This document shows positions 24,008 to 33,583 of a stretch of DNA of 64,000 bases, piece after piece (position 1 is the first letter of the stretch; every line of letters starts with the position of its first letter). The notes beneath the pieces were generated by a model, which ran no database searches, was not told the DNA's origin, and saw only the letters and a program-made list of their open reading frames with translations. This stretch comes from Rhodoferax sp. GTDB lineage: Bacteria; Pseudomonadota; Gammaproteobacteria; Burkholderiales; Burkholderiaceae_C. The stretch is from contig PKWM01000015.1 of NCBI GenBank assembly GCA_003133245.1, positions 1-64,000 of the forward strand. Reading direction: 5' to 3'. Position numbers and translations under genes: made by a program.

Positions 24008-24751
24008 TCAGTGCACCAACTGCCCTAAAAACGCTTTGACCCTTTCATGGCTGGGGCAGGTGAAAAATGCCTCAGCAGTGTTGCTTTCCAATATCTGGCC
24101 TGCGTCCATAAAAATCACGCGGTCCGCGACTTGGCGTGCGAATCCCATCTCATGGGTTACGCACAACATCGTCATTCCAGTTTGCACAGCCAAGTTAACC
24201 ATGATCTCCAACACCTCGTTAACCATTTCCGGGTCCAGCGCGGAAGTGGGCTCATCAAACAACATGATCTTGGGGCGCATGCACAGGGCACGGGCTATGG
24301 CTACACGCTGTTGCTGCCCACCCGACAATTGGGCCGGGTACTTGTGCACATGGTCGGCCATACGGACTTGCGCCAAGCTTTGGTATGCCGATTCCTGGGC
24401 TTCAGAACGAGAGGCCTTGCGCACTTTGCACGGGGCCAGCATGCAGTTTTCCAGCACGGTCAAATGCCCAAACAAGTTGAAGTTTTGGAACACCATGCCC
24501 ACATCTTGACGCACCTGGTGGGTAACACGCTTGTCGGGTCCCATCTCCATTTGATTCACCTTGATCTGGCCGCTTTGATGCGCTTCAAGCTGGTTAATGC
24601 AGCGTATCAGGGTCGATTTGCCTGACCCAGAGGGACCGCATAGCACAATTCGTTCGCCGTCTTTGACTTGCAAGTTGATGTCTCGCAGGGCGTGGTAATC
24701 GTTGCTGTACCACTTGTTGACATTATTCATTTCAACCGCAAACTTTGACAC
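24008..24751 (-). CDS. Polar amino-acid ABC transporter ATP-binding protein
   Basis: A 247-residue ATPase of the GlnQ/HisP type: Walker [11 protein letters not shown]-loop [10 protein letters not shown], signature [15 protein letters not shown], Walker [13 protein letters not shown] and H-loop CVTHEMGFA are all intact. It is the last gene of the binding protein-permease-ATPase set. Such systems import polar or aromatic amino acids and related compounds. Confidence 0.95.
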   Translation of the reverse strand: MSKFAVEMNNVNKWYSNDYHALRDINLQVKDGERIVLCGPSGSGKSTLIRCINQLEAHQSGQIKVNQMEMGPDKRVTHQVRQDVGMVFQNFNLFGHLTVLENCMLAPCKVRKASRSEAQESAYQSLAQVRMADHVHKYPAQLSGGQQQRVAIARALCMRPKIMLFDEPTSALDPEMVNEVLEIMVNLAVQTGMTMLCVTHEMGFARQVADRVIFMDAGQILESNTAEAFFTCPSHERVKAFLGQLVH

Positions 24752-24771
24752 GGGCGTCTCCCAATTTCATT

Positions 24772-25446
24772 TCAACGTCGAGTGCTGCGGTTGGCTCTTT
24801 TTTCAAGCAAACCTACCAGCCGCACCAAAGGCAATAGCAACAACACATAAATTATCGCGGCACCAATCAGCGGGGTGGGATTGGCATGGTAGGCCTGTGC
24901 ATCCAAGGCTTCCTTCAAAAGCTCGGGCAAGGCCACGGTAGATGCCAGCGAGGTGTCTTTAATCAAAGACACCCAAGTGCCGGTGAGCGGCGGTATCACG
25001 ATGCGCCAAGCTTGGGGTAACACCACATGCCGAAACTGCTGAAAAAAACTCAGACCCAAGGCATTGGCTGCCTCGGTCTGCCCACCCGGCACAGACTCAA
25101 TACCGGAGCGAAAGATCTCAGCCGAATAAGCCGCCATCACCAGTGACATCGCCAGCCCGGCCGAGGTCATGGACGAGAGCCGGATATCCAGAAACGGCAG
25201 CGCGTAATAAATCAATATCAACACCACCAGGATAGGCGTCGCACGCAGCAAGTCAATGTATGCAACGGCTAACCAGCGCAGGGGTTTGGGTGCATACAGA
25301 CGTACCATGCACACCCCCAAGCCTGCAAGAGTACCGAAAACGATGCCCATGACACCAAGTACCACGGTCATCAGAAGCCCGCGCAGCAAGGCGGGGATGG
25401 AGATCACGAGAATCTCCCAATTGAAGAAAGTGTCAACTAGATTCAT
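24772..25446 (-). CDS. Polar amino-acid ABC transporter permease
   Basis: A 224-residue HisM/GlnP-type permease with five predicted membrane helices and the EAA-type loop EAANALGLSFFQQFRHVVLP that docks on the ATPase. It lies 20 bases upstream of the ATPase gene. Only one permease gene is present, so the channel is probably a homodimer. Confidence 0.93.
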   Translation of the reverse strand: MNLVDTFFNWEILVISIPALLRGLLMTVVLGVMGIVFGTLAGLGVCMVRLYAPKPLRWLAVAYIDLLRATPILVVLILIYYALPFLDIRLSSMTSAGLAMSLVMAAYSAEIFRSGIESVPGGQTEAANALGLSFFQQFRHVVLPQAWRIVIPPLTGTWVSLIKDTSLASTVALPELLKEALDAQAYHANPTPLIGAAIIYVLLLLPLVRLVGLLEKRANRSTRR

Positions 25447-25516
25447 ACAAGTTTCTGGGCAGTTGGTTGGCCGCTACTGGGGTATGGAAGGCCAACCCCA
25501 GCAATCAACAGGCCGC

Positions 25517-26320
25517 TCAATGAGGGATCGGAAATTCTTTGAGAGTGGACGAGGATGACGACGCGTCAACACCGAAATATTTCTTATGAATTGCGGCCAT
25601 CGTTCCATCTTTTTTCATCGCTGAAATTGCGGCATTGATCTTTCCAAGCAAGGGATGGTTTTTACGCATCATCAAGCCGTAGCGCAGCTCACTAGGCATG
25701 CTGTCGCTCACAACCAAGCCCTTCATTTTCGCAAAGGTGTACTGCAAGGTGGGTACATCGCTTAAGGCCGCATCGATTCGTTCGGCATTGAGGTCTAAAA
25801 CCATGTCTTCTAGCGTTTTGTAGCTCTTTGTGCTGAAACCCATGCTGGTTTCGTTGGCCTTGACCCAGGCTTCACCGGTAGTTCCGCTAATGTAGCCAAC
25901 GGTTCTCCCCTTGAAATCAGCCACCTTCTTCACTGGCGAATTCAATCTTGTACCAACACCGGCATCGGCATCGTAATAAGGCTGCGTGAACGCCAGACTC
26001 TTCAAACGCTCCGGGGTGATCGAAATGGAGGAAATAGCCAGATCTATCCGGGAGGAACTGACTGCGGCAAACAGGGGTTGAAAGTCTAACGGCACGAATT
26101 CCACTTTCAGGTTCAGCCGCTTGCCTACCTCATTCACCACATCAACCTCAAATCCCACGTACTTGCCGTCCGGTGTATGGGTTTCCCAGGGAGGGTTAGA
26201 GGGATAGGCACCGACCACCAATTTATCTTGTGCCAAAACATTGGGGCTGCTCAGCACAACGCCGGTCAGCACAAGAGCACTTCCAATGGCACGTCCCCAA
26301 GCACATATCTTTTTTAACAT
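25517..26320 (-). CDS. Polar amino-acid ABC transporter substrate-binding protein
   Basis: A 267-residue periplasmic binding protein (PBPb family). The ATG at 26320 is chosen because it follows a GAAGGAAAT ribosome site and begins a proper signal peptide (basic MLKK lead, hydrophobic core, VLAQDK cleavage region). Mature motifs DKLVVGAYPSNPPWETHTPD and SSISITPERLKSLAFTQPYY are typical of type 3 amino-acid receptors. It starts the transporter gene set; the ligand is unknown. Confidence 0.92.
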   Translation of the reverse strand: MLKKICAWGRAIGSALVLTGVVLSSPNVLAQDKLVVGAYPSNPPWETHTPDGKYVGFEVDVVNEVGKRLNLKVEFVPLDFQPLFAAVSSSRIDLAISSISITPERLKSLAFTQPYYDADAGVGTRLNSPVKKVADFKGRTVGYISGTTGEAWVKANETSMGFSTKSYKTLEDMVLDLNAERIDAALSDVPTLQYTFAKMKGLVVSDSMPSELRYGLMMRKNHPLLGKINAAISAMKKDGTMAAIHKKYFGVDASSSSSTLKEFPIPH

Positions 26321-26564
26321 ATCAATTTCCTTCAGGTTTTTACAATAAAAAAATTTTTCCGCCCATGAGCTGAAATATTGGATACACAGCGTCTCGCACG
26401 CTTCGCTGTTCAACTTTGTTTTACACCGCCCACCCGATACTGCATCTATTCGTACGCCCTAATAGCCGGGGAATTGACTTCCTCTCTGCTTCAAACCAAA
26501 GGCCGCACATTCGTACCAAGCGCGTGTAGGTCACGTGGAGTGGCTTTACACCATAAGGGCCTCC

Positions 26565-27182
26565 TTACGTTCCAAGGACAAAGCCGCGGGCTTTGGCGCG
26601 AGCCAAGACCCGGTCAATGGTGACACCTGCCAGATACATCGAGATGATGGACCCCATCGAACTCGCCCATCCCAGCGACCATCCGGCCAATAGAACAATT
26701 ACAGTGTTAATGGCGAACATGAAGCGCCCTACACCAAATCGAGGAAACAATTTTGCCAGCACCACACATACCACATCCAAACCGCCGGTGGCTCCCTTGA
26801 ACAGGAGCACCCAAGCGATAGCGAGCCCATTGATCAAACCACTTGCAACCGTTCCCACCCACCAATTGGGGAAACCAGTAAGCGCGTCAAAGACATACAA
26901 AAACAGCGACATACACACCGCACCCACCACGCTCAGCACTAAGAACCGAACGCCCACAAAATGCAGCCCCAGCAAAAATATGGGCAAATTGGCCAGCGCA
27001 TTGACCAAGCTCATGGGTTGATGCGCCCACAGAGAAAATAAGGCAACCAAGCCGCCCAAACCCGGCGGAAGAATGCCGTTTGGCAGCATGAATGCATAGT
27101 AGTTGAAAGAAATCACGGCTGCACCCAGTCCCACCATTGCACTTTGCAATACCCACGCGTTCTTTGATGGTTTATCCAGCAT
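26565..27182 (-). CDS. YitT-family membrane protein
   Basis: A 205-residue polytopic membrane protein with about six hydrophobic segments and the YitT/DUF161 motifs: NYYAFMLPNGILPPGLGGL near the start and FKGATGGLDVVCVVLAKLF in the fifth segment. Function of the family is unsettled (proposed transporters). It overlaps the aminotransferase gene end by 11 bases, so it is co-translated with it and may serve the same pathway, for example by exporting a product. Confidence 0.88.
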   Translation of the reverse strand: MLDKPSKNAWVLQSAMVGLGAAVISFNYYAFMLPNGILPPGLGGLVALFSLWAHQPMSLVNALANLPIFLLGLHFVGVRFLVLSVVGAVCMSLFLYVFDALTGFPNWWVGTVASGLINGLAIAWVLLFKGATGGLDVVCVVLAKLFPRFGVGRFMFAINTVIVLLAGWSLGWASSMGSIISMYLAGVTIDRVLARAKARGFVLGT

Positions 27183-28308
27183 GGTGCGCCAATTCCCGCA
27201 GGGCCATCACCACTTCTTCTTCCGTGTTGTAAAAGTGCGGTGCGATACGTATGACATCGTTACGCGCAGACACAATGAACCCCGCTTGAGCCATCTTGTA
27301 CTCCACGCCAAGGGAGTCGCTAACGTACACGGCGGTGTTGGACGCTTTTATCGCAGGGTTATCCGGACTGGCGCAGCGTAGGCCCAAACGCTTTACTTCT
27401 TGCAACGCTACTGACGACAAATGGGCAAGGTAAGGCGCTACCTTGTCCATGCCCAAGCTGTTTAGCAATTGCATTCCCGCCCGCACCGCGTAGGCATTCA
27501 CCATGGGTGGTGTACCGGTGTCAAACCGTGGAGCGCCGGGGGCGTAATCCAACGCACGTATATCAAAAGCAAAAGGGTTAACGCGGCCAAACCAGCCCGT
27601 GTTGCTGGGCCGCAAGGTATTGGCCAGTTCAGGGCGAATGTAGGCAAATGCAATGCCCGGGCAGCCCAGCAAAAACTTCTGTGCTCCACAGGCCAACACG
27701 TCGATTCGGTCACGCACCACATCAATTTGCAAGGCGCCGACTGACTGATAGGCATCCACGAACATCAGCGCATCATGTTTATGTGCTATGTCGGCAATAG
27801 CTCGAATATCTTGTATGAACCCGTTGTAGTACGACACATGGGATACCGATACCAGGCAGGTGCGGTCGTCAATGGCGCTTTGGTAGGACTGCAAGTCAAT
27901 GCAGTGGTTATCATCTGCCTTTACAAATTGCACTGCTGCACCTTTGCGTTCATGTGCCAACCAAACATGGCCCAGAGAGGGGAAATCAATTTCACCCACA
28001 ACGATCCCGTTTTTCTCGGCAGTAAATTCCATGGAACTTCCTATCGATGAGGCAATGTCCGAGACACAAGACATCACAAAAATGTCTTTGGCTTCGGCAT
28101 GAATCAGGCGCGCAAACTCTGCCTTTGCGGCATGCACAGTCTCCATCCAGCCGGCCCAATCCATGCCACGCTCCAACCAGCCAGTGGTGTAGTCCGTAAT
28201 AGCCTGCGCCACGGGCATACTCAAGGCGCTTTGGGAGCAACTGGAGAGTTGTGCCTTTTTAGCCAAGATCGGGAACAGTGCGCGCTGTGATTCAAAGTTA
28301 AATGTCAT
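27172..28308 (-). CDS. Class V aminotransferase, kynureninase-like
   Basis: A 378-residue PLP enzyme of fold type I. The Schiff-base lysine is in CGAQKFLLGCPGIAF near residue 217 and the cofactor Asp in ALMFVDAYQSVGAL. The group includes kynureninases, cysteine desulfurases and isopenicillin-N epimerase-like lyases; the CGAQKFLLGCPG loop is closest to the kynureninase-like side but the protein is clearly different from the kynU at the right end of the window. First gene of a minus-strand block with YitT and the ABC transporter. Confidence 0.85.
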   Translation of the reverse strand: MTFNFESQRALFPILAKKAQLSSCSQSALSMPVAQAITDYTTGWLERGMDWAGWMETVHAAKAEFARLIHAEAKDIFVMSCVSDIASSIGSSMEFTAEKNGIVVGEIDFPSLGHVWLAHERKGAAVQFVKADDNHCIDLQSYQSAIDDRTCLVSVSHVSYYNGFIQDIRAIADIAHKHDALMFVDAYQSVGALQIDVVRDRIDVLACGAQKFLLGCPGIAFAYIRPELANTLRPSNTGWFGRVNPFAFDIRALDYAPGAPRFDTGTPPMVNAYAVRAGMQLLNSLGMDKVAPYLAHLSSVALQEVKRLGLRCASPDNPAIKASNTAVYVSDSLGVEYKMAQAGFIVSARNDVIRIAPHFYNTEEEVVMALRELAHHAG

Positions 28309-28460
28309 AAGAATTAGTTTTGATTAGTAAGTTGTTTCAGTCGCACGCAATTCCAGCCTTGAAAAGGTTTTTATGAAAACATGCCGGTTCGTTGGTCCTG
28401 CAAACGGACAGTAAACCATCATGGGGACCATGAAGATAACTGCCGGGCGTCAGCGCAGGA

Positions 28461-29441
28461 TTAGAACAAGTAGATCACGCCCAGTGCAGTGGCGTTACCC
28501 TTGGCAAAATATGCATTTGCCTTGTTCAGGTTGCCGTTTTGAAGGTAGGCGTAAGTATTCTTGAAGATTTCACGATTGATCCAGACCTCGGTTGCAGTAG
28601 CGCCAGCAGCGTCGCTGTTCTTCGCATACGTGAGGCCGATGTTGAATCCAGCCACGGGAGCCTGGAACCCCACGGTGGTGCCCTTGAAGCCGACACCGCC
28701 ATCTGCATAGCTGATCTCGGCCTTGACGACGCCGAAGTCATAACTGCCTGCCACGGAATAGAAACTGGAACCGGGATCGGTGCGAGCAGACTCTGTTACG
28801 AAGCCGATGAGCAACTTGTCAGCCTTGTATTTCAAGCCCAGCGAGTAGTTTGCTTGGTTACCCGTAGTGCCGGTGTAATCATTGCTTTCAGGCTGGAAAC
28901 CCGCTTGTACGCTCAGGCCGCCCATCGCTGGCGAGATGTACTGAAGCGAACGCGATTGGCGACTATTGAGTGAGCCCGGATGGGTCAGTGCGAGCAGCCC
29001 CGCAGATGATGCGTTGGAAGACCAGTTGAAGTCGAAGTCACTCATTACCTGCAATGGGACGTTGTCCTGACGTCCGAGACGAATTTCGCCGAAGTTACCG
29101 GAAAAACCAGCCCAGGCCTGGCGGTTGAAGAAGTAGCCGCCGGGGTTTACTTCGCCGTTGCTGGTAATGCCGCCAGTTTCGAACTTAAAGTTGGCTTTTA
29201 CGCCGGAACCAACGTCCATGCTGCCCTTGAGGCCAACGCGAGTGGTCGAATTGCCTTCTGAACTGCCGTTGTCGCCGCCAGAATGAAAATCGAACTTTTT
29301 GTCGCCAATCGTTTCGTTCTTTCCGTAGCTCATGTCAATCAAGCCGTAAAAGGTGACCGCCGGAGCGGCGACCTGCGCTTGTGCCGCTCCCATCACCGTC
29401 AGTAAGACAGCGGCCGGAATCAGTTTCTTAATCATCATCAA
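28461..29441 (-). CDS. General porin (Gram-negative porin family)
   Basis: A 326-residue trimeric outer-membrane porin of the betaproteobacterial OmpC-like family. Signal peptide of about 22 residues ending AAQAQ, then VTFYGLIDMSYGK, a long alternating beta pattern with SRVGLKGS-type turns (here TTRVGLKGSMDVGSGVKANF), and a C-terminal phenylalanine (GVIYLF), the signal for outer-membrane assembly. It faces the Crp/Fnr gene across a 211-base divergent region and probably lets the substrate of the neighbouring uptake genes through the outer membrane. Confidence 0.93.
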   Translation of the reverse strand: MMMIKKLIPAAVLLTVMGAAQAQVAAPAVTFYGLIDMSYGKNETIGDKKFDFHSGGDNGSSEGNSTTRVGLKGSMDVGSGVKANFKFETGGITSNGEVNPGGYFFNRQAWAGFSGNFGEIRLGRQDNVPLQVMSDFDFNWSSNASSAGLLALTHPGSLNSRQSRSLQYISPAMGGLSVQAGFQPESNDYTGTTGNQANYSLGLKYKADKLLIGFVTESARTDPGSSFYSVAGSYDFGVVKAEISYADGGVGFKGTTVGFQAPVAGFNIGLTYAKNSDAAGATATEVWINREIFKNTYAYLQNGNLNKANAYFAKGNATALGVIYLF

Positions 29442-29576
29442 TATCTTTCAATGGAGGGTTAATGGAGTGTCGCGATCAGATGAAAGATCAGATGCAATCC
29501 ATGCGGCTTCCATTGACCTCGCTTCCTATGATGGATCGTAGTGAGGTCTCTGACTGCAAGATGTAAGGCACTTTAC

Positions 29577-29605
29577 TTGACACCACAGTTTTTCATGGGT
29601 GTAAA
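29577..29605 (+). promoter_or_regulatory. Candidate promoter of the Crp/Fnr regulator gene
   Basis: TTGACA at 29577-29582, 17-base spacer, TGTAAA at 29600-29605, 48 bases before the ATG. A TACAAT at 29609-29614 is an alternative -10 but lacks a -35. A GACCTC/GAGGTC inverted repeat lies further upstream in the porin-crp gap. Confidence 0.4.
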
Positions 29606-29652
29606 CCCTACAATCCTGCAAAATCCACCACGAGTTCACAACAGCTCATGCC

Positions 29653-30390
29653 ATGACACCCGACTCAAATGACGCTCCTTTAGCAAACGCTCTGCAACAA
29701 GCCAGCGGCGGGCAATACTCGGGCAGCGCCATTGTGTCTCCGTGGTTGGCCAACTTGCAATTTGATTGGAAGGATGTCACCCAAGGAACCCGCAAACGTC
29801 AAATTGCCACCGAAGAAATGCTTTTTTTGGAAGGCCAAGTCGCTGATACGGTGTATGTTGTAGAGAAGGGCCGTATTCGGCTCACCGCCTATTCACCTGA
29901 CGGAAAAGATCGACACCTGATGATTGTTGGGACCAATGGCATCTTGGGGGACTGTGGGCTGGTTTCGACCAAGCACTACGTACTGTCAGCGGTGGCAGCT
30001 ACCGACTCGGTGGTGAGTACGGTGCAAACCAGCACTTTTTTGCGGGCTTTGGATGGCAACCCGCGCCTGCTGCGGCAGCACCTTGAGATGTCAAGCACGC
30101 GCTTACGAATCATGATGCAGCATTTGGCAATGCAAGGCCCCAACTCGGGTCAACGCCGGGTCTGCCACTATCTTCTGGGCCTGATGAACAGTTATGGCAG
30201 AGCGAATCCGCAGGGCATTCTCATTTACATCACATTCACGCAGCAGGAGATGGGCAATATTTGTGGACTTTCGCGTGTGAGTGTGTCCCAGATTTTCACC
30301 AACTTGGAGCGCGAGAGGATCATCGCGCGCGGTGGGCGCTTGGTTCTGATCCTAAGCCCAGAAAAGCTGACGCATTTGTCCAACGCATAG
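29653..30390 (+). CDS. Crp/Fnr-family transcriptional regulator
   Basis: A 245-residue regulator: cyclic-nucleotide-type beta barrel at about 45-150 (LFLEGQVADTVYVVEKGRIR, then GTNGILGDCGLVS) and a C-terminal winged helix at about 175-240 (TFTQQEMGNICGLSRVSVSQ). There is no N-terminal Cys cluster, so it is not an oxygen-sensing FNR. The effector is unknown. Divergent from the porin gene, which is its most likely target along with the catabolic block. Confidence 0.9.
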   Translation: MTPDSNDAPLANALQQASGGQYSGSAIVSPWLANLQFDWKDVTQGTRKRQIATEEMLFLEGQVADTVYVVEKGRIRLTAYSPDGKDRHLMIVGTNGILGDCGLVSTKHYVLSAVAATDSVVSTVQTSTFLRALDGNPRLLRQHLEMSSTRLRIMMQHLAMQGPNSGQRRVCHYLLGLMNSYGRANPQGILIYITFTQQEMGNICGLSRVSVSQIFTNLERERIIARGGRLVLILSPEKLTHLSNA

Positions 30391-30499
30391 AATTTTCCGT
30401 GCAAGCTCAAGGAGTGCCCCCATATGATGGACTCAAATGAACCTTGATATTCAGTCGGTGCCAAAAATTCGGTGATCCCCAAACATGAGAGACATGTTT
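30391..30499. other. Convergent gap between crp-like gene and recJ
   Basis: Contains an AAACATG-AGAGA-CATGTTT inverted repeat (30481-30499) directly against the recJ stop codon. It may end transcription from one or both sides, although no T run follows. Confidence 0.35.
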
Positions 30500-32239
30500 C
30501 TAGAATAACTCCGCCGCTTCCACCAAGAACCGGACTCGGCGCACTCCGCCCCAGGCATCGGCATCGAGTCGAAATGCTAGTTTGACGCGCGCTGGCAATG
30601 GCTCTGTACGGCCAAACCAGATGCCATCGACCGGTTGGCCCTGATGTTTGAGCTTGAGGGCCAAGTGTTTTTCGCCCACCAGTCGTTGCGACAGCACTTC
30701 GACTTCTTCGCTGAACGTGGGCGCTGCAAAGCCCTGGCCCCAAACCTCCTGGTGCAGCATGTCCACCAATTCGACGCGGCGGTATTCGGGTTTCAAGGGG
30801 CCATCGGTATCGAGGCAACGCAGCAGCGTGGCGGCGTCCAGCCATTCTTTCGCAACCTGGTTCAAGCTCTGCTCAAAGGCGGCAAAGTTTTCTGCTGCAA
30901 TGGTGCAGCCTGCCGCCATGGCATGGCCGCCAAAACGCAGCAACACGCCAGGCTGTCGCTTGGCCACCAGGTCGAGCGCGTCGCGCAGGTGAAATCCTGC
31001 AATGGACCGACCCGAACCCTTGAGCTCATGCGCGCGCCCCGGTGCGCCACTTTGCGCAAAGACAAAGGTCGGGCGATGCAGCTTGTCTTTGATACGCGAA
31101 GCCACAATGCCGACCACACCCTCGTGAAAATCGGCATTGAAAACACAGATTGCCGGCGGTGCCTCCAAACCTCCCTTGGCCGCATCGTCAAATAACGACT
31201 CGGCCACTGCCAACGCCTGTTCGCGCATGCTGCCTTCGATATTGCGGCGCTCGCGGTTGATGCCGTCGAGCATTTTGGCCAGCTCTGCGCCCCGTGTTGC
31301 ATCGTCAGTGAGCAGACATTCAATGCCCAGCGTCATGTCGGCCAGCCGACCGGCGGCGTTGATGCGCGGACCCAGGGCAAAGCCAAAATCAAAGGTGGTG
31401 GCCATTGGCGCGCTGCGAGCGGATGCCACGAACAGACTGGCCAGCCCGACCGGCATGGCACCCGCGCGCACCCGTTTGAGTCCTTGCGCCACCAGGCGGC
31501 GATTGTTGGCGTCTAGCTTGACCACATCGGCCACCGTGCCCAGGGCAACGAGCGGCAGCAGGGTATCGAGTTTGGGTTGCAAGGCGGCGGTAAACGCGCC
31601 GCGTTCGCGCAACTCGGCGCGCAACGCCAGCAGAACGTAAAACATGACACCGACACCCGCGATGGATTTGCTGGCAAAAGTGCAGCCGGGCTGATTCGGG
31701 TTGACGATGACGTTGGCCTCGGGCAGCACGATCAGTCCATCGCGACTGGCGGGCAGGTGATGGTCGGTCACGAGCACCTGCAAGCCCAGTGCGCGCGCCC
31801 GGGCCACGCCCTCGAAGCTGGCGATGCCGTTATCGACTGTGATCAGCAGGTCAGCGCCGCTGGCTTTGACGCGCTCGGAGATCGGCGCGGTCAGGCCGTA
31901 GCCATCAACCACGCGGTCGGGCACGATGTAGCTGACGTATTGGGCACCGAGCAGGCGCAGGCCGCGCACGGCCACGGCGCAGGCGGTTGCGCCGTCGCAA
32001 TCGTAATCGGCCACGATGCAGAGTTTTTGGTTGGCGCCAATGGCATCAGCCAGCAACGTGGCTGCCGCATCCAAACCCAACATCTCGGCAGGCGCAATCA
32101 GACGCGCCAGCGCGTTGTCAAGTTCCTGCGCGCTTTGCACCCCCCGCGCCGCATAGAGTTGTGCCAGCAAGGGGTGAACGCCAGCCTGCTCAAGTGCCCA
32201 GGCGCTGCGCGGTGGAATCTCGCGGGCAATGATCTTCAT
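30500..32239 (-). CDS. recJ: Single-stranded-DNA-specific exonuclease RecJ
   Basis: A 579-residue 5'-3' exonuclease used in recombination and mismatch repair. DHH-family motifs are in place: VADYDCDGATACAVAVRGL near residue 78, ITVDNGIASFEG, TDHHLP near 161, and GRINAAGRL in the middle; DHHA1 and OB-like regions fill the C-terminal half (GGHAMAAGCTI). Length matches the family. The start overlaps the preceding gene's stop as ATGA. Confidence 0.95.
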   Translation of the reverse strand: MKIIAREIPPRSAWALEQAGVHPLLAQLYAARGVQSAQELDNALARLIAPAEMLGLDAAATLLADAIGANQKLCIVADYDCDGATACAVAVRGLRLLGAQYVSYIVPDRVVDGYGLTAPISERVKASGADLLITVDNGIASFEGVARARALGLQVLVTDHHLPASRDGLIVLPEANVIVNPNQPGCTFASKSIAGVGVMFYVLLALRAELRERGAFTAALQPKLDTLLPLVALGTVADVVKLDANNRRLVAQGLKRVRAGAMPVGLASLFVASARSAPMATTFDFGFALGPRINAAGRLADMTLGIECLLTDDATRGAELAKMLDGINRERRNIEGSMREQALAVAESLFDDAAKGGLEAPPAICVFNADFHEGVVGIVASRIKDKLHRPTFVFAQSGAPGRAHELKGSGRSIAGFHLRDALDLVAKRQPGVLLRFGGHAMAAGCTIAAENFAAFEQSLNQVAKEWLDAATLLRCLDTDGPLKPEYRRVELVDMLHQEVWGQGFAAPTFSEEVEVLSQRLVGEKHLALKLKHQGQPVDGIWFGRTEPLPARVKLAFRLDADAWGGVRRVRFLVEAAELF

Positions 32240-33186
32240 AGCCGTTCAAGTACTGCGCAAGCAGCTTGTTGGTTGCCAAAAAAATTGATGACACGGTGCC
32301 GGATGGACTGTGGTTTGGCGACAAAGGTCTGGGCGTTGCGTTCGCCGCAGAGGGTGATTTGTACCGACTCACCGCGCGCTTGCGCGCTCAGCAAAGCCTG
32401 ACACACGGTCGCGTCGATCACTTGCCAGGCGCTGACCCAGGCCGACCAGTCTTGGGCCAGCGCCGCCGCGCGCAAAGTGGCAACAACGGTCGGAGCATTT
32501 GCTCCCACTGCCTGCGGGAGCGGGCAGGGGTGAGGGCCGGTGCCACTGATCCAGAATGAATTGACCGTTGCCACGCCGCGCGCTTCGCGGGCGTCGTTGA
32601 CCGGATGGTTGTAGAGCAGCATCTGCATTTCGCCTTGCAGACGCTGTAGCGCGATGGCGCTACTTGCATGTGGCAACCAGGTTGCCACACTACAGCCGGC
32701 GACGCGGTCCAGCGAGGCCGTGGCGAGTCCCTTGAACGCGTCGCCACAAGCCAACCAGCGGGTTGCTTGGTCATAGCGCAGCACGATTGCGTCCTCGGCA
32801 AAGTAGGGCTGCATCGCCGCCAAAAGGGTTTGCGACTCCTGCGCCGTGAAGTCGGGCAGCTCCTCCGCGCTCATCGCCACCTGCCTGGAACTCGTTTGCC
32901 AGTGGCAGGGGGTAATGAAAGCCCAGGCACTATCGGCCTCATGCGCTTGCCATGCCGCCCAGGGAATCAGCCCGTCTTTCACCGGCAGGTCCAGCGCACG
33001 CGCCAAAGCCCGTTCATGCGGCGGTGACAGGCTGCTTACGTCACCCGTGTCGGTCGCTTCTGGGGTCAGTCTAGGCAGCAGTTTTTCAAGGTGCGGCAGT
33101 TTGAGGATTGTCAACGCTTGACGGCAACCCGCCGAGCTGCAAAAGGCGAAGGGGATGAGGAGGTGTTGTGGGCTCAGGTCTTGCAT
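32236..33186 (-). CDS. Conserved Burkholderiales protein next to recJ, unknown
   Basis: A 316-residue soluble protein that overlaps recJ by four bases. The segments WAFITPCHWQTSSRQVAM, EGEMQMLLYNHPVND-like LQGEMQMLLYNHPVND and VNSFWISGTG recall a Burkholderiales family sometimes labelled phosphoglycerate-mutase-like, but no catalytic motif of that enzyme is visible to me. Residues directly after SGTG (PHPCPLPQAVG) come from a palindromic DNA repeat inserted in frame at 32501-32535. Function unknown; a role tied to RecJ is not shown. Confidence 0.75.
   Translation of the reverse strand: MQDLSPQHLLIPFAFCSSAGCRQALTILKLPHLEKLLPRLTPEATDTGDVSSLSPPHERALARALDLPVKDGLIPWAAWQAHEADSAWAFITPCHWQTSSRQVAMSAEELPDFTAQESQTLLAAMQPYFAEDAIVLRYDQATRWLACGDAFKGLATASLDRVAGCSVATWLPHASSAIALQRLQGEMQMLLYNHPVNDAREARGVATVNSFWISGTGPHPCPLPQAVGANAPTVVATLRAAALAQDWSAWVSAWQVIDATVCQALLSAQARGESVQITLCGERNAQTFVAKPQSIRHRVINFFGNQQAACAVLERL
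32501..32535 (-). repeat. In-frame palindromic repeat, copy in the recJ neighbour
   Basis: Contains a GGGAGCGGGCAGGGGTGAGG core preceded by GCTCCC; read with the gene it encodes PHPCPLPQ. Related to copies in proA (33964-34000) and in the restriction-methylation gene (45259-45289). Confidence 0.6.
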
Positions 33187-33195
33187 TGATTTGTG

Positions 33196-33522
33196 TTACC
33201 TGGCACCTTCGACCAGCCAGTGAATCAGGGCCTTGGCGGCTTCGGCGCTGAGTCGCTCATGGGCATCGATGTGACCAAACATTTGACCCGTGCGAAAGCT
33301 TTCCACAAATTTCTGCTCGGCAACTGCGTCGCCTTTGTATTTGGCGAGCCTGGACGATGTATGTTCAAAATTTGGCGCTTCGTCTCGTAAGTAGAGACCA
33401 TGGCAACTGTAGCAACCGTGCTCGACGGCCAGCGCAGTGCTGGCTTGCGCTGCCATGGGCGAAACCAGCGTGAGCAGCAGCGCACACGTCAAGGTGCTTT
33501 TGAGAGAGCTAGAGCAAGGCAC
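33196..33522 (-). CDS. Small c-type cytochrome
   Basis: A 108-residue exported cytochrome c. The GTG at 33522 is chosen because AAGGAT precedes it and a signal peptide (about 24 residues ending AQAST) follows at once. Single heme motif CYSCH near residue 35 and a candidate axial Met in TGQMFGHID. Class I, periplasmic; electron partner unknown. It lies between proA and the recJ neighbour on the same strand. Confidence 0.85.
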   Translation of the reverse strand: MPCSSSLKSTLTCALLLTLVSPMAAQASTALAVEHGCYSCHGLYLRDEAPNFEHTSSRLAKYKGDAVAEQKFVESFRTGQMFGHIDAHERLSAEAAKALIHWLVEGAR

Positions 33523-33583
33523 AGTGATCCTTTCAAATTGATAAAGATGGCGTTGGTAAGCCAAAGAAGTCACGGCAACAGGT

